A DNA stretch of 64,000 bases, from the NCBI GenBank assembly GCA_028280615.1, contig JANQLK010000016.1, positions 1 to 64,000 on the forward strand. Direction: 5' to 3'. The position numbers and the translations under genes were made by a program. Shown piece by piece: positions 1 to 9,548 of this stretch (position 1 is its first letter; each line of letters opens with the position of its first letter). The notes under the pieces are model-generated. The model was not told where the DNA came from and did not search any database. It saw nothing but the letters and a program-made list of their open reading frames with translations. Origin of the DNA: Woeseiaceae bacterium. Lineage in GTDB: Bacteria; Pseudomonadota; Gammaproteobacteria; Steroidobacterales; Woeseiaceae.

Positions 1-1875
1 GGAAGTGAAATCGCATCTCCGCCGCCGCCCCCGCCGCCGCCCCCGCCACCGGCAAACATGCCGCCTACGGCGGACGCGGGGGCGGATCAGGCAGTTGACG
101 AAGGCGCAACGGTGCAGCTCGCGGGGCAGGGATCGGATCCTGAGGGTAGCGTGCTGACGTTTCAGTGGTCTCAGGTCAGCGGACCGGCCGTCACGTTTGC
201 TGACGCGGCAGATCCGAACACGACCGTCGTGGTTCCCGAGGTCCCGGTCGGCAACACCGACCCCGTCGTGCTGGAGCTTCGCGCCACCGATCAGCAGGGC
301 GCCAGCGGCACCGATACGGTAGCCATCGACGTTACCTCGACCGACGTCGCGGTCTACGTTCGTGGCGCTACACTCGTGAAATTCGATCCGGAGACCGGCG
401 CGACGACGCCGCTGTCCGCGGCAGGCACCGCGCGCAATTTCCGAATCTCGCCGGACTCGTCACAGGTTGTCTACGCGGCGGATGAGGACACGCCGACCGT
501 CGTCGAGCTCTACGTCGTGCAGATGGACGGCACCGGCAGGACGAAGATCAGCGCACCGCTCGGGCCGAATGGCGACGTGAGGTTCAACAGTTTCTCCTGG
601 TCTCCCGATGGCACGCAGATTGCCTATCTGGCCGACGCCGACCAGAACGACGTCAATGAAGTGTTCCTCGTGAATGCCGACGGCAGTGAACACCGCAAGA
701 TCAGCGGAAGCGTTGGCAATCCCGCGGTTGTAGAGCTCACTTCCGCGATATGGTCTCCGGACGGGCGCTTTATCGCGCAAACCGTTCGGGATCTGTCGAC
801 TTTCGGCCGAAACCTGGGCATCAACACCTACGATACGCAGAACCCCGGAAGCGTCCGCGTATCCGATCCCGTAGTGGCCAACGGCACGATTTCGCGTTTT
901 GCCTGGTCACCGGACAGCAGCGCAATCGCCTATATCGGCGACACGCGCGATGACGGTATTGCCGAGGTTTTCACCTCGGCACCCGATGGCAGCGGCACGA
1001 TACGCGTGAGCGACCGGGAAAGCGCCGGCTCCCTGCCGGGCACGGGCAGCGTTCTGGATTTCGAGTGGAACGGAGATGGGTCGTTGCTGGCCTACCGGCT
1101 GTCGATCCCTCTCTCCGATGCCATCGAGCTCTACACCGTGCAGCCTGACGGCAACGCGCGCGCGTTGCTGGCATCGCTTAGCGAAGACGCCATGAACATG
1201 CCCTGGTCCTGGGCGCCGGACTCGTCGCGGATTGCCTACGTCGCCGACCGGCTGCGCGATGTCTTCGAGCTCTTTACGGTCGCGCTGGACGGCGCGCCGC
1301 CGCAAGTTGTCAATGGTGCGCTGGTCGACGGCGGCGACGTATCGGAACTCGGCTGGTCACCCGACAGTACCTGGCTGGCCTATGTGGCGGACCAGGAAAC
1401 CGACGACATCCGTGCACTGTTCGTCGTCCGCCCCGACGGAACCGGGAATCTGCGAGTGAACCCCCTGGCAGCGACCGGGCGCGGGCTGACGCGCGTCGAC
1501 GACCTGCGAGATTTCGGCACAAGCTCAGTGTTCGACGATCCCTCGTTCGGCTGGTCGCCCGACGGCACGCGCCTCGTATACCGGGCCGACCAGGACACGG
1601 ACGGTGTGTTCGAACTCTATACCGTGCGCCCGGATGCCGGAGAGAACTTCAAGGTGAACGCCGCGCCGGACACGTCACGGATCGACGTCATGATGGACTT
1701 CCACTGGTCGGCAGACAGTTCGCACCTGATCTTTCGACAGGGCAAGCAGGAACTGGATCCCCTCTTCCTCGATCGGCTGGTCGAGGTCCGCGGGCTCGAG
1801 GCAGCAGCGCCGGACGGCATGTCGGCCACGGCATTGGCCACGGAATTCGTGAGCGAACCGAGATGGTCTGAGTGA
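1..1875 (+). CDS. PKD-type Ig domain plus PD40/TolB-like beta-propeller protein, 5' end outside window
   Basis: The frame is open from the first base, so the N-terminus lies outside the window. An in-frame ATG at 58 follows a run of eleven prolines, which looks like a linker and not a true start. Counting from 58, about residues 1-95 form a PKD/REJ-like Ig domain (ADAGADQ...ATVQLAGQGSDPEG). The rest holds about nine PD40/WD40-like blades with the signature WSPDG or WSPDSS followed by IAY, each ending in a strand such as ELYTVQPDG. Proteins of this build are usually exported and act as periplasmic or surface scaffolds. No catalytic residues were seen. It converges on the peptidase gene at 1972. 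The domain call is solid; the role is unknown. Confidence 0.85.
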   Translation, partial: GSEIASPPPPPPPPPPPANMPPTADAGADQAVDEGATVQLAGQGSDPEGSVLTFQWSQVSGPAVTFADAADPNTTVVVPEVPVGNTDPVVLELRATDQQGASGTDTVAIDVTSTDVAVYVRGATLVKFDPETGATTPLSAAGTARNFRISPDSSQVVYAADEDTPTVVELYVVQMDGTGRTKISAPLGPNGDVRFNSFSWSPDGTQIAYLADADQNDVNEVFLVNADGSEHRKISGSVGNPAVVELTSAIWSPDGRFIAQTVRDLSTFGRNLGINTYDTQNPGSVRVSDPVVANGTISRFAWSPDSSAIAYIGDTRDDGIAEVFTSAPDGSGTIRVSDRESAGSLPGTGSVLDFEWNGDGSLLAYRLSIPLSDAIELYTVQPDGNARALLASLSEDAMNMPWSWAPDSSRIAYVADRLRDVFELFTVALDGAPPQVVNGALVDGGDVSELGWSPDSTWLAYVADQETDDIRALFVVRPDGTGNLRVNPLAATGRGLTRVDDLRDFGTSSVFDDPSFGWSPDGTRLVYRADQDTDGVFELYTVRPDAGENFKVNAAPDTSRIDVMMDFHWSADSSHLIFRQGKQELDPLFLDRLVEVRGLEAAAPDGMSATALATEFVSEPRWSE

Positions 1876-1971
1876 GCGGTCCACGGCGCGACAGAGCCGC
1901 GAAACGCCACCGCCGATCGCAGTCTTCGAGACCAGCCTGCGGCTGCCTGTCTGCATGACGTGAACTGGAAC

Positions 1972-4179
1972 CTACCTCGAGGCCTCGGTGCGACCGAACC
2001 GGCCCGGAGTAAAGAGCATCTCCGACAAATACGCGAACTCGACCGCCCGTGCGACCGATCGCAAGCGCCAGTCACCGGGCGCCGGACCGCCGGCAAGCTC
2101 CCAGTAGTGTCCGCCCTGCTCATCTTCGAAGTAGAAGCGCTCGTGGCCAGCGTCACTCAGCGCAGCGGCGAAGCGCCGCGCATGACCGGGCAGCACTCTG
2201 TCGTCATCGGTGGAAGTGATGATCAATGGCCGCGGGTAGTCCCGGTCCGGATCGATTTGCTGCAGCGGCGAGTAGGTCTCGATGAATTCATGCATCTCTT
2301 CATTCCTGGGGTCGCCGTATTCGGCGGTCCAGGAAGCACCCGGCGGTATCAGGTGATACGTGAGCATGTCAATCAGGGGTCCGCCGACGACCACGGCGCC
2401 AAGCAGCTCGGGTCTTTGCATCATTACCGCGGCAACCATCAGTCCACCGTTCGAGCGGCCCATGATGCCGGTCGTCCCGGGTGACGCTATTCCACGCCTG
2501 TGCAGGTCTTCGACGACGGCGATCATGTCGTCGTATGGCTGCTGTCGATTCTTGAGCATGGCCGACGAGTGCCAGCCGGGCCCGTTTTCGCCACCGCCTC
2601 GGAGATAGGCGTGAACGTACACGCCTCCTTTCTCCAGCCAAAGCTTGCCGAATACAGGCTCGTAGCGGGGCGTTATCGACACGTCGAAACCCCCGTAGCC
2701 GTAGACGAGGGTTGGGTTGCTCCCATCCGTGTCGAGGTCCTGCCGATGGACGATCGTGTAGGAGATCGTAGTTCCATCCCGGCTCTTGGTCTGCAGCATT
2801 CTCGCGACCAGGCCGGCGGTATCGAAGGCGCCGGAACGCGCGTAAAGCGTTCGCAGTTCGCCACTCGCCGGATCGAAGAGGACCAGCATCCCGGGCTCGA
2901 GCAAACCTTGCACCTCGAGCAACAGGCCTTGATCCGCCAGTCCCAGCAAGGATACGAAGCGGTTCCGCGGGACCGGCAGCTCACGGACCCGCCACCCACC
3001 TGACGCCTCGCTGATTTCGATCAGCGCGCTGCGATAGTCCCTCAGGAGCTCGACGTATATCGTGCTACCGGCCACGCGGACCGTTCGCACCGATTCCCGC
3101 TGCCCGGGGCGGTACAGAAGCTCCGCGTTCGCGATCGTCCGGTCGAACAACAGGTCGGACAGCGAGATCGCCATGAGGTCGCCTGCGCGAAACCCGGTGC
3201 CGTACCCGGCGGGCATCCAGTCCCGACCCAATCGGAACAGCAGACGGTCGTCGAGGACGCCCTTCAAGGTCAATCTGTCGGGCAACGGCAAAGGCGCCCG
3301 CGTGCCTTCGAGAGAAACGAAGAAATAGGCCTGCTTGAAGAAATCCGTGCGTTGCACGGCGACGAATCCGTCTCTGCCCCCGGCACCGACGAGCGCCGCG
3401 GCGATCGAAGCATCGCGGTCTCCACCCTCGAACAGGGTTTTCGCCTCCTTGAGCGGACTGCCACGCCGCCACAGCCTGATGGACTTCGGCAACCGGGACT
3501 CGGTAACGGGGCCGCCGCCCGCCGAGGTCGCTACCAGCACACGGTCCTGATCGATCCACCAGGTCGACGACTTGTCCTCGGGTAACGCGAAGCCGTTATC
3601 GATGAACTCCAAGCTCTCCAGATCGAATTCGCGAACGACATGCGCGTCTTTCCCGTTGTCGGCCAGCGAAATCAGGCAGCGGCTCTCGAGGCAGTCGGCG
3701 CCTGCGAAAATCCATTTCTTCGACTCGGTTTCGGCCAGTTCGTCGATATCCAGCACCGTGGTCCACGCTGGCTCACCTGCCAGCCAGGTGGACCTGGACG
3801 TGCGACGCCAGACTCCCAAAGGACGATCTTCGCTCTGCCAGTAGTTGTACATCATGTCGCCGATCTGGCGCGCGACGGGCAAACGGCCGGGATCCGTCAG
3901 GACTGCGGCGGCCTCTTTCGCATACCGTTCGAATCGGCTGTCCGAAGCGAGCGCATCCACGGTCCGCTGATTCTCGGTTCGGACCCATGCCAAGGCCCGG
4001 GAGCCGTAGGATTCGTCCAGCCATGCCATTGGCCATGAGGGCCTGTGGCTCGAAGGCTCCGGCCGTACCGAATCGACCGCCTGCGTACCTTGGTTTGCGT
4101 TACCGCCGGGCTCACAGCCTGCGCTCAGAGACGCCACCAGCCAGCAGGTGCAGCAAGTGACGTAGATTCGGTATCTCAA
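1972..4179 (-). CDS. Prolyl oligopeptidase family (S9) serine peptidase, lipoprotein
   Basis: This serine peptidase probably cleaves short, often proline-containing peptides in the periplasm. The C-terminal alpha/beta-hydrolase domain has the nucleophile motif GRSNGG (Ser about 576), a charge-relay Asp in TDDDRVLPGH (about 660) and His in GGHYWE (about 690). The N-terminal half would be the beta-propeller that gates the active site. I prefer a TTG start at 4179 because GAGGAG lies 8 bases upstream and translation then opens with a short signal peptide ending in the lipobox LSAGC (Cys 22). A GTG at 4206 lacks a Shine-Dalgarno site. It lies 98 bases downstream of the TonB receptor gene on the same strand, suggesting that imported or captured peptides are its substrate (inference). 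Confidence 0.9.
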   Translation of the reverse strand: MRYRIYVTCCTCWLVASLSAGCEPGGNANQGTQAVDSVRPEPSSHRPSWPMAWLDESYGSRALAWVRTENQRTVDALASDSRFERYAKEAAAVLTDPGRLPVARQIGDMMYNYWQSEDRPLGVWRRTSRSTWLAGEPAWTTVLDIDELAETESKKWIFAGADCLESRCLISLADNGKDAHVVREFDLESLEFIDNGFALPEDKSSTWWIDQDRVLVATSAGGGPVTESRLPKSIRLWRRGSPLKEAKTLFEGGDRDASIAAALVGAGGRDGFVAVQRTDFFKQAYFFVSLEGTRAPLPLPDRLTLKGVLDDRLLFRLGRDWMPAGYGTGFRAGDLMAISLSDLLFDRTIANAELLYRPGQRESVRTVRVAGSTIYVELLRDYRSALIEISEASGGWRVRELPVPRNRFVSLLGLADQGLLLEVQGLLEPGMLVLFDPASGELRTLYARSGAFDTAGLVARMLQTKSRDGTTISYTIVHRQDLDTDGSNPTLVYGYGGFDVSITPRYEPVFGKLWLEKGGVYVHAYLRGGGENGPGWHSSAMLKNRQQPYDDMIAVVEDLHRRGIASPGTTGIMGRSNGGLMVAAVMMQRPELLGAVVVGGPLIDMLTYHLIPPGASWTAEYGDPRNEEMHEFIETYSPLQQIDPDRDYPRPLIITSTDDDRVLPGHARRFAAALSDAGHERFYFEDEQGGHYWELAGGPAPGDWRLRSVARAVEFAYLSEMLFTPGRFGRTEASR

Positions 4180-4277
4180 GTCCGTTGCTCCTCGCAGCCG
4201 CGCCACCCGACGGGGAGTTCGAGCGGCGCGGCACTACGCACAATCCGCGCCAGGTCAGACGCGGGGGAGAGACAGTA

Positions 4278-7200
4278 TCAGAACGTCATCCGGGCGCCGG
4301 CGTACCAGAACCGGCCGATCGTCGGATAGATCTCGGCGCCGGCAAAACTACCGGCACCGCTGATGCGCGTGTCGGGCAGGCCCGGCGGCAGTTCGTCGAA
4401 TATGTTGTCGGCGCCCAGGGATAGTTGAAGCCGGTCGTTGACGGCGTACTGCATGCGAAGATCGACGAGCGAGAACGTGCCGGTACCCGTGGTTGCACGG
4501 TTATCTTCCGGTGTCGCGGGGTCATTGTCAGGCACCATGTCCGATAGCATTGTCCATGCCGCGCCGACCGAGAACGGGCCCCGCAGATAGGACGCCGTGC
4601 CACGGAAACGCCATTCGGGCTGTCCGATTTCACCATTGCTGTCGATCGTTGCGCCGCCGGTCGCCGTACCCGGAGCAATGACTGTTTCGGAGGTCAGGTT
4701 ATGCGTCGCGACGCCCCCCAGGTCGAGTGTGCCCTCGCCGATATCGAACAAATAGCGGGCCTCAAAGTCGATACCTTCGCGCGTGAACTGCGACACGTTG
4801 ATGTTCTGATTGCGCACGATGAGGATGTTCCCCAGAGCATCCCGGTCCACGGAGTCGCAGAATACATTCTGCGTCGTGGGCAGATCGACGCACGCGTCGA
4901 GCACCTGTTGCGTGCCGAGTACATTGATCGCGTCCTCGATCTCGATCAGGAAGTAGTCGACGGTAAGGGACAGCGACGGAAGAAACCTCGGCGTGAACAC
5001 CGCGCCGATTGTCGTCGTCTCCGCCTCCTCCACGTCGAGGTTCTGGTTGCCCGAGGTCTGCGTGCGGATATTGATGGTCTGCGCGTTGGACGCAAACGGC
5101 TGAACAATGCCGAGTGCGTCGCAGTTCGCGGCGCGACTACCTGTGCCGCCATTGACGAATGCCGCATCGCAGGGATCGTCGACCGTGATGAAGCCCTGCC
5201 CGCCGGGATTGAACAGCTCGCCGATGTTAGGCGCTCGGACAGAAATCGCGCGAACGGCCCGGAACCTGATGTCCTCAATGGGCGCCCAGTCGGCTCCCAG
5301 TTTCCAGCTGGGTGCGCCCCCGGCCGTCGAGTAGTCCGCGTAACGCACGGCTGCTTCGAAGTTGAGACTCTCCGCGAAGGGCGCGTCCGAGAGAATCGGC
5401 ACGACCGCCTCACCGAACACCTCGATGACATCGAACTCGCCGGTCACAACCGGCCGCAGGCTATTGAAGAATCCGAGGCCGGCCTGCTGCGTGGCGGTCG
5501 TCTGGAAGTCGCTGGTCTCCTCGCGCCACTCGATACCGGAAGCAATGCTGATTGCGCCGGCGCCCCAGTAATCGCCCAGATCGCCCGTCACGACCGCGGA
5601 CGCGACGGTCTGGGTCAGCGCCGCCGTCTCGGTCGCGGACGGAATCTCGATAAACTCCAGCATCTCGGGGGTCAGCGCGTCTCCGCCGACCAGCAGGTTC
5701 ACGGGCACACAGCCCGGATCCTGTGCCGTTCCCTCGACGACGGACCGGCATTTGATTTCGTTATCGGCAGGGTCTACGACGGCGTCGAGCGCCAGGGTGA
5801 ATCGGTTCTGGAACAGATCATTGAGACGGACCATCGTCGTTCGTGTGTCGCCACGCTGGAAGTAGGCCTCGTACTGCCAGTTGTCGCCACTGCCGAGTCC
5901 ACCTCGCGCTCCCACGGTCATCTGGAAAAGGCGCCGATCGCTGCTCGTGCCTCGAAGTCCCAGCTCCTGATCGCTGCGGAGGATGCCCACCGAGGTCTCG
6001 CCGGCCTCGATCAACAGGTCGCGCAGCTCGTCGGTAACGAACGGATTGTCGATGGGAATCTGATTCGTGAACGGCGGAATCTCGAAGACCGATCCGATTC
6101 GCGATTCAGCCTGGTTGCTCGTGAACTTGCCGTCCATGAACAGTTCAACGTTGTCGGTCAGGCTGTACCTGGCCGATCCGCTGATAAGAAATCGCTCGAC
6201 GGGTACCTTGAGCTGACACTTCGCCTGCGGGCACTCTGAATCAAAGCCGAGTTCTGCTTCGCCACCGTCGGTGAGCTGGGTATTGCCGATGAGCCCGGAG
6301 GGGCCGAGCTCAAACGGCCGCAGCGACCCATCGGGGTTAAAGCCGAATACTTCCCGTCCGTTGCCGCGGTCGATGATGAACGCCGACTCCTGCTGGCCCG
6401 CCAGCTGTCGCAGGTTGTTCATGATTATGAAGTCCGGTATGCCGTCATTCGGCCCGGTATTCGCGGGATTCGCAACCCAGTTCGCACCGGAGACGCCACC
6501 GGGCCGCGCATCGAAAGCGATTCCGCCCTCGTCGGTGTAGGACATGTGCAGGGTGATGTTGCCCTCGTCCTGGGCGAAATTCGTACCGGCCGTGATTCCG
6601 ATCTGGTGGCGGCGAGCGTCGCTGCGATCCGAGGTACCCGTTTGCACATCGACGTCGATGCCTTCGAAGTCCTGCCGCATAATGATGTTGACTACCCCGG
6701 ATACCGCGTCGGCACCGTACACGGCCGAGGCGCCGCCGGTGATGACCTCGACACGCTCAATCAGCGGCGTCGGTATCGAGTTCAGATCGACGGCCGTCGT
6801 GTTCGGCTGCGTACCGACGTGACGCCGGCCGTTAACCAGCACGAGCGTGCGCTCGGTGCCAAGGTTGCGGAGGTCGATCAGGTTCAGCCCCGCGCCAGAG
6901 AAGGTCGCAGCCGTGTTTTCGGAATTGAGGCCCGGCCCGATCGCGGGCAGTTCCCTGAGCAGGTCTCCGATGTTGACCGCACCGGACGTGATGATCGCTT
7001 CGGAATCGAGGACGACGGTCGGCGTCGGTGTGGCGACGCCACTTCGCGCGATGCGCGAACCCGTAACCACGACCTCCTCGCGCGAAGCGTCGTCCTGCGA
7101 GGCGCTTGCCGATTGCGAAGCGGAGGACTGGCGTTGCGATTGCGGCTGGCTCTGATTGCTGGCCATCAGTATCGGTGTCGGCGGGTTTTTCGCTGTCGAT

Positions 7201-7517
7201 GTCGGCGGACCGCTGTCGGCGACCTGAATCGAGACCGCATGGTCTCCCAGCAGCGTGTAGTCCAGACCCGTATCGGCGAGCAGCACCTCCATGGCCGCGC
7301 CGACTTCATACTCGCCGTCCAGTGCGACGGACTCCTTCCCATCGGCAACCTCGGAGAAGAAGATAAGTTGCACGCCCGTCTGGTTCGCGAAGGACTGTAG
7401 CGCATCACCGAGTGGCTGCTCTCCGCTGATCTTCACGGCCTTGGTCTCGGCCCATGCCGAGTGCATAACGAAAAGAGACATAGCAACTAAGCATAAGCGG
7501 GCCGTGAGTCCAGACAT
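4278..7517 (-). CDS. TonB-dependent receptor with N-terminal STN signalling domain
   Basis: This is an outer-membrane gated barrel for energised uptake. A signal peptide ending near HSAWA is followed by an STN domain (about residues 25-100), as in FecA-type transducers. Next come a Gln/Ser-rich linker, a TonB-box/plug start (EEVVVTGSRI), a plug with a VYGADAVSGVVNI motif, and a long beta-barrel that ends in Phe, as is usual for barrels. Start choice: ATG at 7517 has GGAG 7 bases upstream; an ATG two codons earlier (7523) sits too close to that site. With the upstream FecR and sigma-factor genes it forms a classical cell-surface signalling set. The ligand is unknown; the neighbouring S9 peptidase hints at peptides. 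Confidence 0.93.
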   Translation of the reverse strand: MSGLTARLCLVAMSLFVMHSAWAETKAVKISGEQPLGDALQSFANQTGVQLIFFSEVADGKESVALDGEYEVGAAMEVLLADTGLDYTLLGDHAVSIQVADSGPPTSTAKNPPTPILMASNQSQPQSQRQSSASQSASASQDDASREEVVVTGSRIARSGVATPTPTVVLDSEAIITSGAVNIGDLLRELPAIGPGLNSENTAATFSGAGLNLIDLRNLGTERTLVLVNGRRHVGTQPNTTAVDLNSIPTPLIERVEVITGGASAVYGADAVSGVVNIIMRQDFEGIDVDVQTGTSDRSDARRHQIGITAGTNFAQDEGNITLHMSYTDEGGIAFDARPGGVSGANWVANPANTGPNDGIPDFIIMNNLRQLAGQQESAFIIDRGNGREVFGFNPDGSLRPFELGPSGLIGNTQLTDGGEAELGFDSECPQAKCQLKVPVERFLISGSARYSLTDNVELFMDGKFTSNQAESRIGSVFEIPPFTNQIPIDNPFVTDELRDLLIEAGETSVGILRSDQELGLRGTSSDRRLFQMTVGARGGLGSGDNWQYEAYFQRGDTRTTMVRLNDLFQNRFTLALDAVVDPADNEIKCRSVVEGTAQDPGCVPVNLLVGGDALTPEMLEFIEIPSATETAALTQTVASAVVTGDLGDYWGAGAISIASGIEWREETSDFQTTATQQAGLGFFNSLRPVVTGEFDVIEVFGEAVVPILSDAPFAESLNFEAAVRYADYSTAGGAPSWKLGADWAPIEDIRFRAVRAISVRAPNIGELFNPGGQGFITVDDPCDAAFVNGGTGSRAANCDALGIVQPFASNAQTINIRTQTSGNQNLDVEEAETTTIGAVFTPRFLPSLSLTVDYFLIEIEDAINVLGTQQVLDACVDLPTTQNVFCDSVDRDALGNILIVRNQNINVSQFTREGIDFEARYLFDIGEGTLDLGGVATHNLTSETVIAPGTATGGATIDSNGEIGQPEWRFRGTASYLRGPFSVGAAWTMLSDMVPDNDPATPEDNRATTGTGTFSLVDLRMQYAVNDRLQLSLGADNIFDELPPGLPDTRISGAGSFAGAEIYPTIGRFWYAGARMTF

Positions 7518-7664
7518 CTTCATTCTCCGTCAATACCGGGTATGGCAACGACCTGTCTCGATCTACCGAGATTCATGGCGTGTACTACTAGAGACGGTTG
7601 AATATTGATTTTGGTCCCCCCCAAGCGCGGTACCCGACCGGCGACAAGCTGACTGAGATAGTTT
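7518..7664 (-). promoter_or_regulatory. Receptor upstream region, likely ECF sigma-dependent promoter
   Basis: This 147-base gap separates the FecR-like gene from the receptor gene. In Fec-type systems the transport genes are switched on here by the cognate ECF sigma factor. The Shine-Dalgarno site GGAG of the receptor gene lies at 7525-7528. I could not identify a convincing -35/-10 pair by eye, so the promoter itself is inferred from gene order. Confidence 0.4.
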
Positions 7665-8753
7665 CTATTTCAACTGTCGCTCGCTGCTTGGCCGAACGTA
7701 GATGCCCGATTCGTCGCGAACCACGTCGATGCCTTTCTGGTTTGCGAGGAAACTCGTCAAGAGTTCGGTGTCGTGCGTTCTGAACACGCCAGTGATCAGA
7801 CGTCCGGCCAACTCAGGATCATCAACATGAAGTTTGAGTCGGTTGTAGCGATTAAATTCCCTTGCCACAGTCGCGAGCGGTCGCTCGCGGAAGATGAGTT
7901 CGCGCTTCAGCCACGCCGTGGACTCTTCCATAAGGGACAGGTCGGCCCGGGTCATGCTTGCGCTACTTGCGGTGATTGAGACGCGGTGCCCCGCCAGAGC
8001 GCTGAACTCGGTGTCCGCCGCCGGCGAAAGCATGTTTGCGGAGTCGAGCAACGGCGCCTCCACGGCGACCTCTCCTTCCACGACGGTCAAGACAGCCGCA
8101 TCCGGTTGCTTGTACACATTGAATCGGGTTCCGACGACCGTCAGGTGCATTGATCCGGCATCGACGACAAACGGACGAGCGGCATCCTTTGTCACGTCGA
8201 ACAGCGCCTCGCCGGCGACCAGCCGAACGCGCCGCTCGAATCCGTCGAACACCACCTCGACCTCGGTCAGCGTATTCAAGGACACGACCGATCCATCGTC
8301 CAGCGTAATCGACCGTTGCTCGCCAAGCTCCGTCGAATACAGGTGCCGCGGCGCTATATCGGGCTCCGCCCAAAACCAGTAGCCGGCAAGGACGGCAAGC
8401 AGTGCGGACGCGGCAGCTGCGACCCGTGCGCGCCCCACCGTTCCAGGACCTTGATGTTCGGCGGACGCGGACTGCCGGGCCACTGATCCGCCCACCGCCT
8501 CAAACTCGATCGTTTCGGCCTTTGCCGCGGCGACCAGCTCGTCGACATCACGATTCACAAGCTCACAGCCACTGATTTCCGCGTTGAGCGCGGAAATCTG
8601 CAGAAACTCCTTGATGTGTTCGGGGGATTGCTTCAGCCAGCTGAGGAATTCGCGCTTGTCATCGTGGTCGACCTCGTTCGAGTCGAATGCAACGAACCAC
8701 TCCGCCGCCTGCTCGCGAACCGTGACCTGCTTGTGTCTAGCTGCTTTGTCCAT
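7665..8753 (-). CDS. FecR family anti-sigma/sigma regulator
   Basis: This inner-membrane regulator passes the signal from the receptor STN domain to the ECF sigma factor. About residues 12-60 match the N-terminal FecR-associated cytoplasmic domain (EQAAEWFVAF, then FLSWLKQSPEH). A single transmembrane segment lies near residues 108-128 (ASALLAVLAGYWFW). The periplasmic FecR domain follows (LGEQRSITLDDGS, GEALFDVTKDAARPFVV, VVGTRFNVY). The C-terminal about 75 residues resemble a secretin/STN-like fold (REFNRYNRLKLHV). It lies between the sigma-factor gene (48 bases upstream) and the receptor gene, the usual order for such operons. Confidence 0.93.
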   Translation of the reverse strand: MDKAARHKQVTVREQAAEWFVAFDSNEVDHDDKREFLSWLKQSPEHIKEFLQISALNAEISGCELVNRDVDELVAAAKAETIEFEAVGGSVARQSASAEHQGPGTVGRARVAAAASALLAVLAGYWFWAEPDIAPRHLYSTELGEQRSITLDDGSVVSLNTLTEVEVVFDGFERRVRLVAGEALFDVTKDAARPFVVDAGSMHLTVVGTRFNVYKQPDAAVLTVVEGEVAVEAPLLDSANMLSPAADTEFSALAGHRVSITASSASMTRADLSLMEESTAWLKRELIFRERPLATVAREFNRYNRLKLHVDDPELAGRLITGVFRTHDTELLTSFLANQKGIDVVRDESGIYVRPSSERQLK

Positions 8754-8801
8754 AATTCGTTTCGGGAACCGTCAGGTGGGTCAGTCGGCTCGGAAGCCTG
8801 A

Positions 8802-9326
8802 TCAGAGACTCTGAAGCTCGTCGCGCAGACGAGCGTATCCTTTCACAATGTAGCGCTTGACCATGCGCTCACTCACACCCATGTGCATCGCCACTTCTCG
8901 ATAGGTAAGGCCGTGCTTCACGCGCAGGACCAAAGCCGAACTCTGAGAGGGAGGTAGCCTCTTCAGTGCATTGTCCAGCGCACTCGCGCGTGCGTTTGCG
9001 ACCAGAGAGTCTACCGGCTCGCTGGTCGACGAAAGCTGGTCGAACGTCGCCGGCGCCTCGACCGCCATTCGACGATGCCGGTCCCGCCAATCGGAAACGA
9101 CGTTCGAGGCCACCCGAAACAGGAAGGCTCTCGGGTGCTTGATCGCACTAACGTCATCGAGGCGAAGCATCCGCAGGAACACTTCCTGCGCGAGATCGGC
9201 CGCTTCTGCCTCGACATTGAGCTCATGCGTGAGAAACCAGAGCAGCCGATCATGGTATCGATCGAACCAGCCCTCAACGGTCGCTCTTGCGTTGCTATTG
9301 CTCACTTCGCGATCCGACAACCACAT
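8802..9326 (-). CDS. ECF-type RNA polymerase sigma factor, FecI-like
   Basis: This 174-residue sigma factor carries region 2 (about residues 15-80, with AADLAQEVFLRML and RAFLFRVASNVVSDW) and region 4 (about 118-168, with PPSQSSALVLRVKHGLTYREVA and a helix-turn-helix ending GVSERMVKRYI). It is expected to transcribe the FecR/receptor genes when released by the FecR protein. An alternative GTG start eight codons in (9302) is possible, and neither start has a strong Shine-Dalgarno site. It is divergent from the amidase gene at 9549. Confidence 0.92.
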   Translation of the reverse strand: MWLSDREVSNSNARATVEGWFDRYHDRLLWFLTHELNVEAEAADLAQEVFLRMLRLDDVSAIKHPRAFLFRVASNVVSDWRDRHRRMAVEAPATFDQLSSTSEPVDSLVANARASALDNALKRLPPSQSSALVLRVKHGLTYREVAMHMGVSERMVKRYIVKGYARLRDELQSL

Positions 9327-9548
9327 GGCATACAGCGTCAGCTATGACTCTAGACGATTGACTCGCAAGATTGGACCCCCTTTTTGAACCGATTCCTCCG
9401 GCCAGCCGAGGGCCTGCCGCAGTTCTCCGCATGGGGCGGCAACGCGATGTCGAAGTTCTTGCCGCTTCGTGGCAAAGTCTGTGCCCCGCAACGCTGGCCG
9501 CTGTCGTTCAGCGCGAGCGGCCTTCCATGAGCATCAGGAGAGTTCCCA

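Noticed and set aside
58..60. ATG at 58 as the true start of the PKD/PD40 gene
   Set aside because: The frame continues upstream through a proline linker to the window edge, and no signal peptide or ribosome site is at 58.
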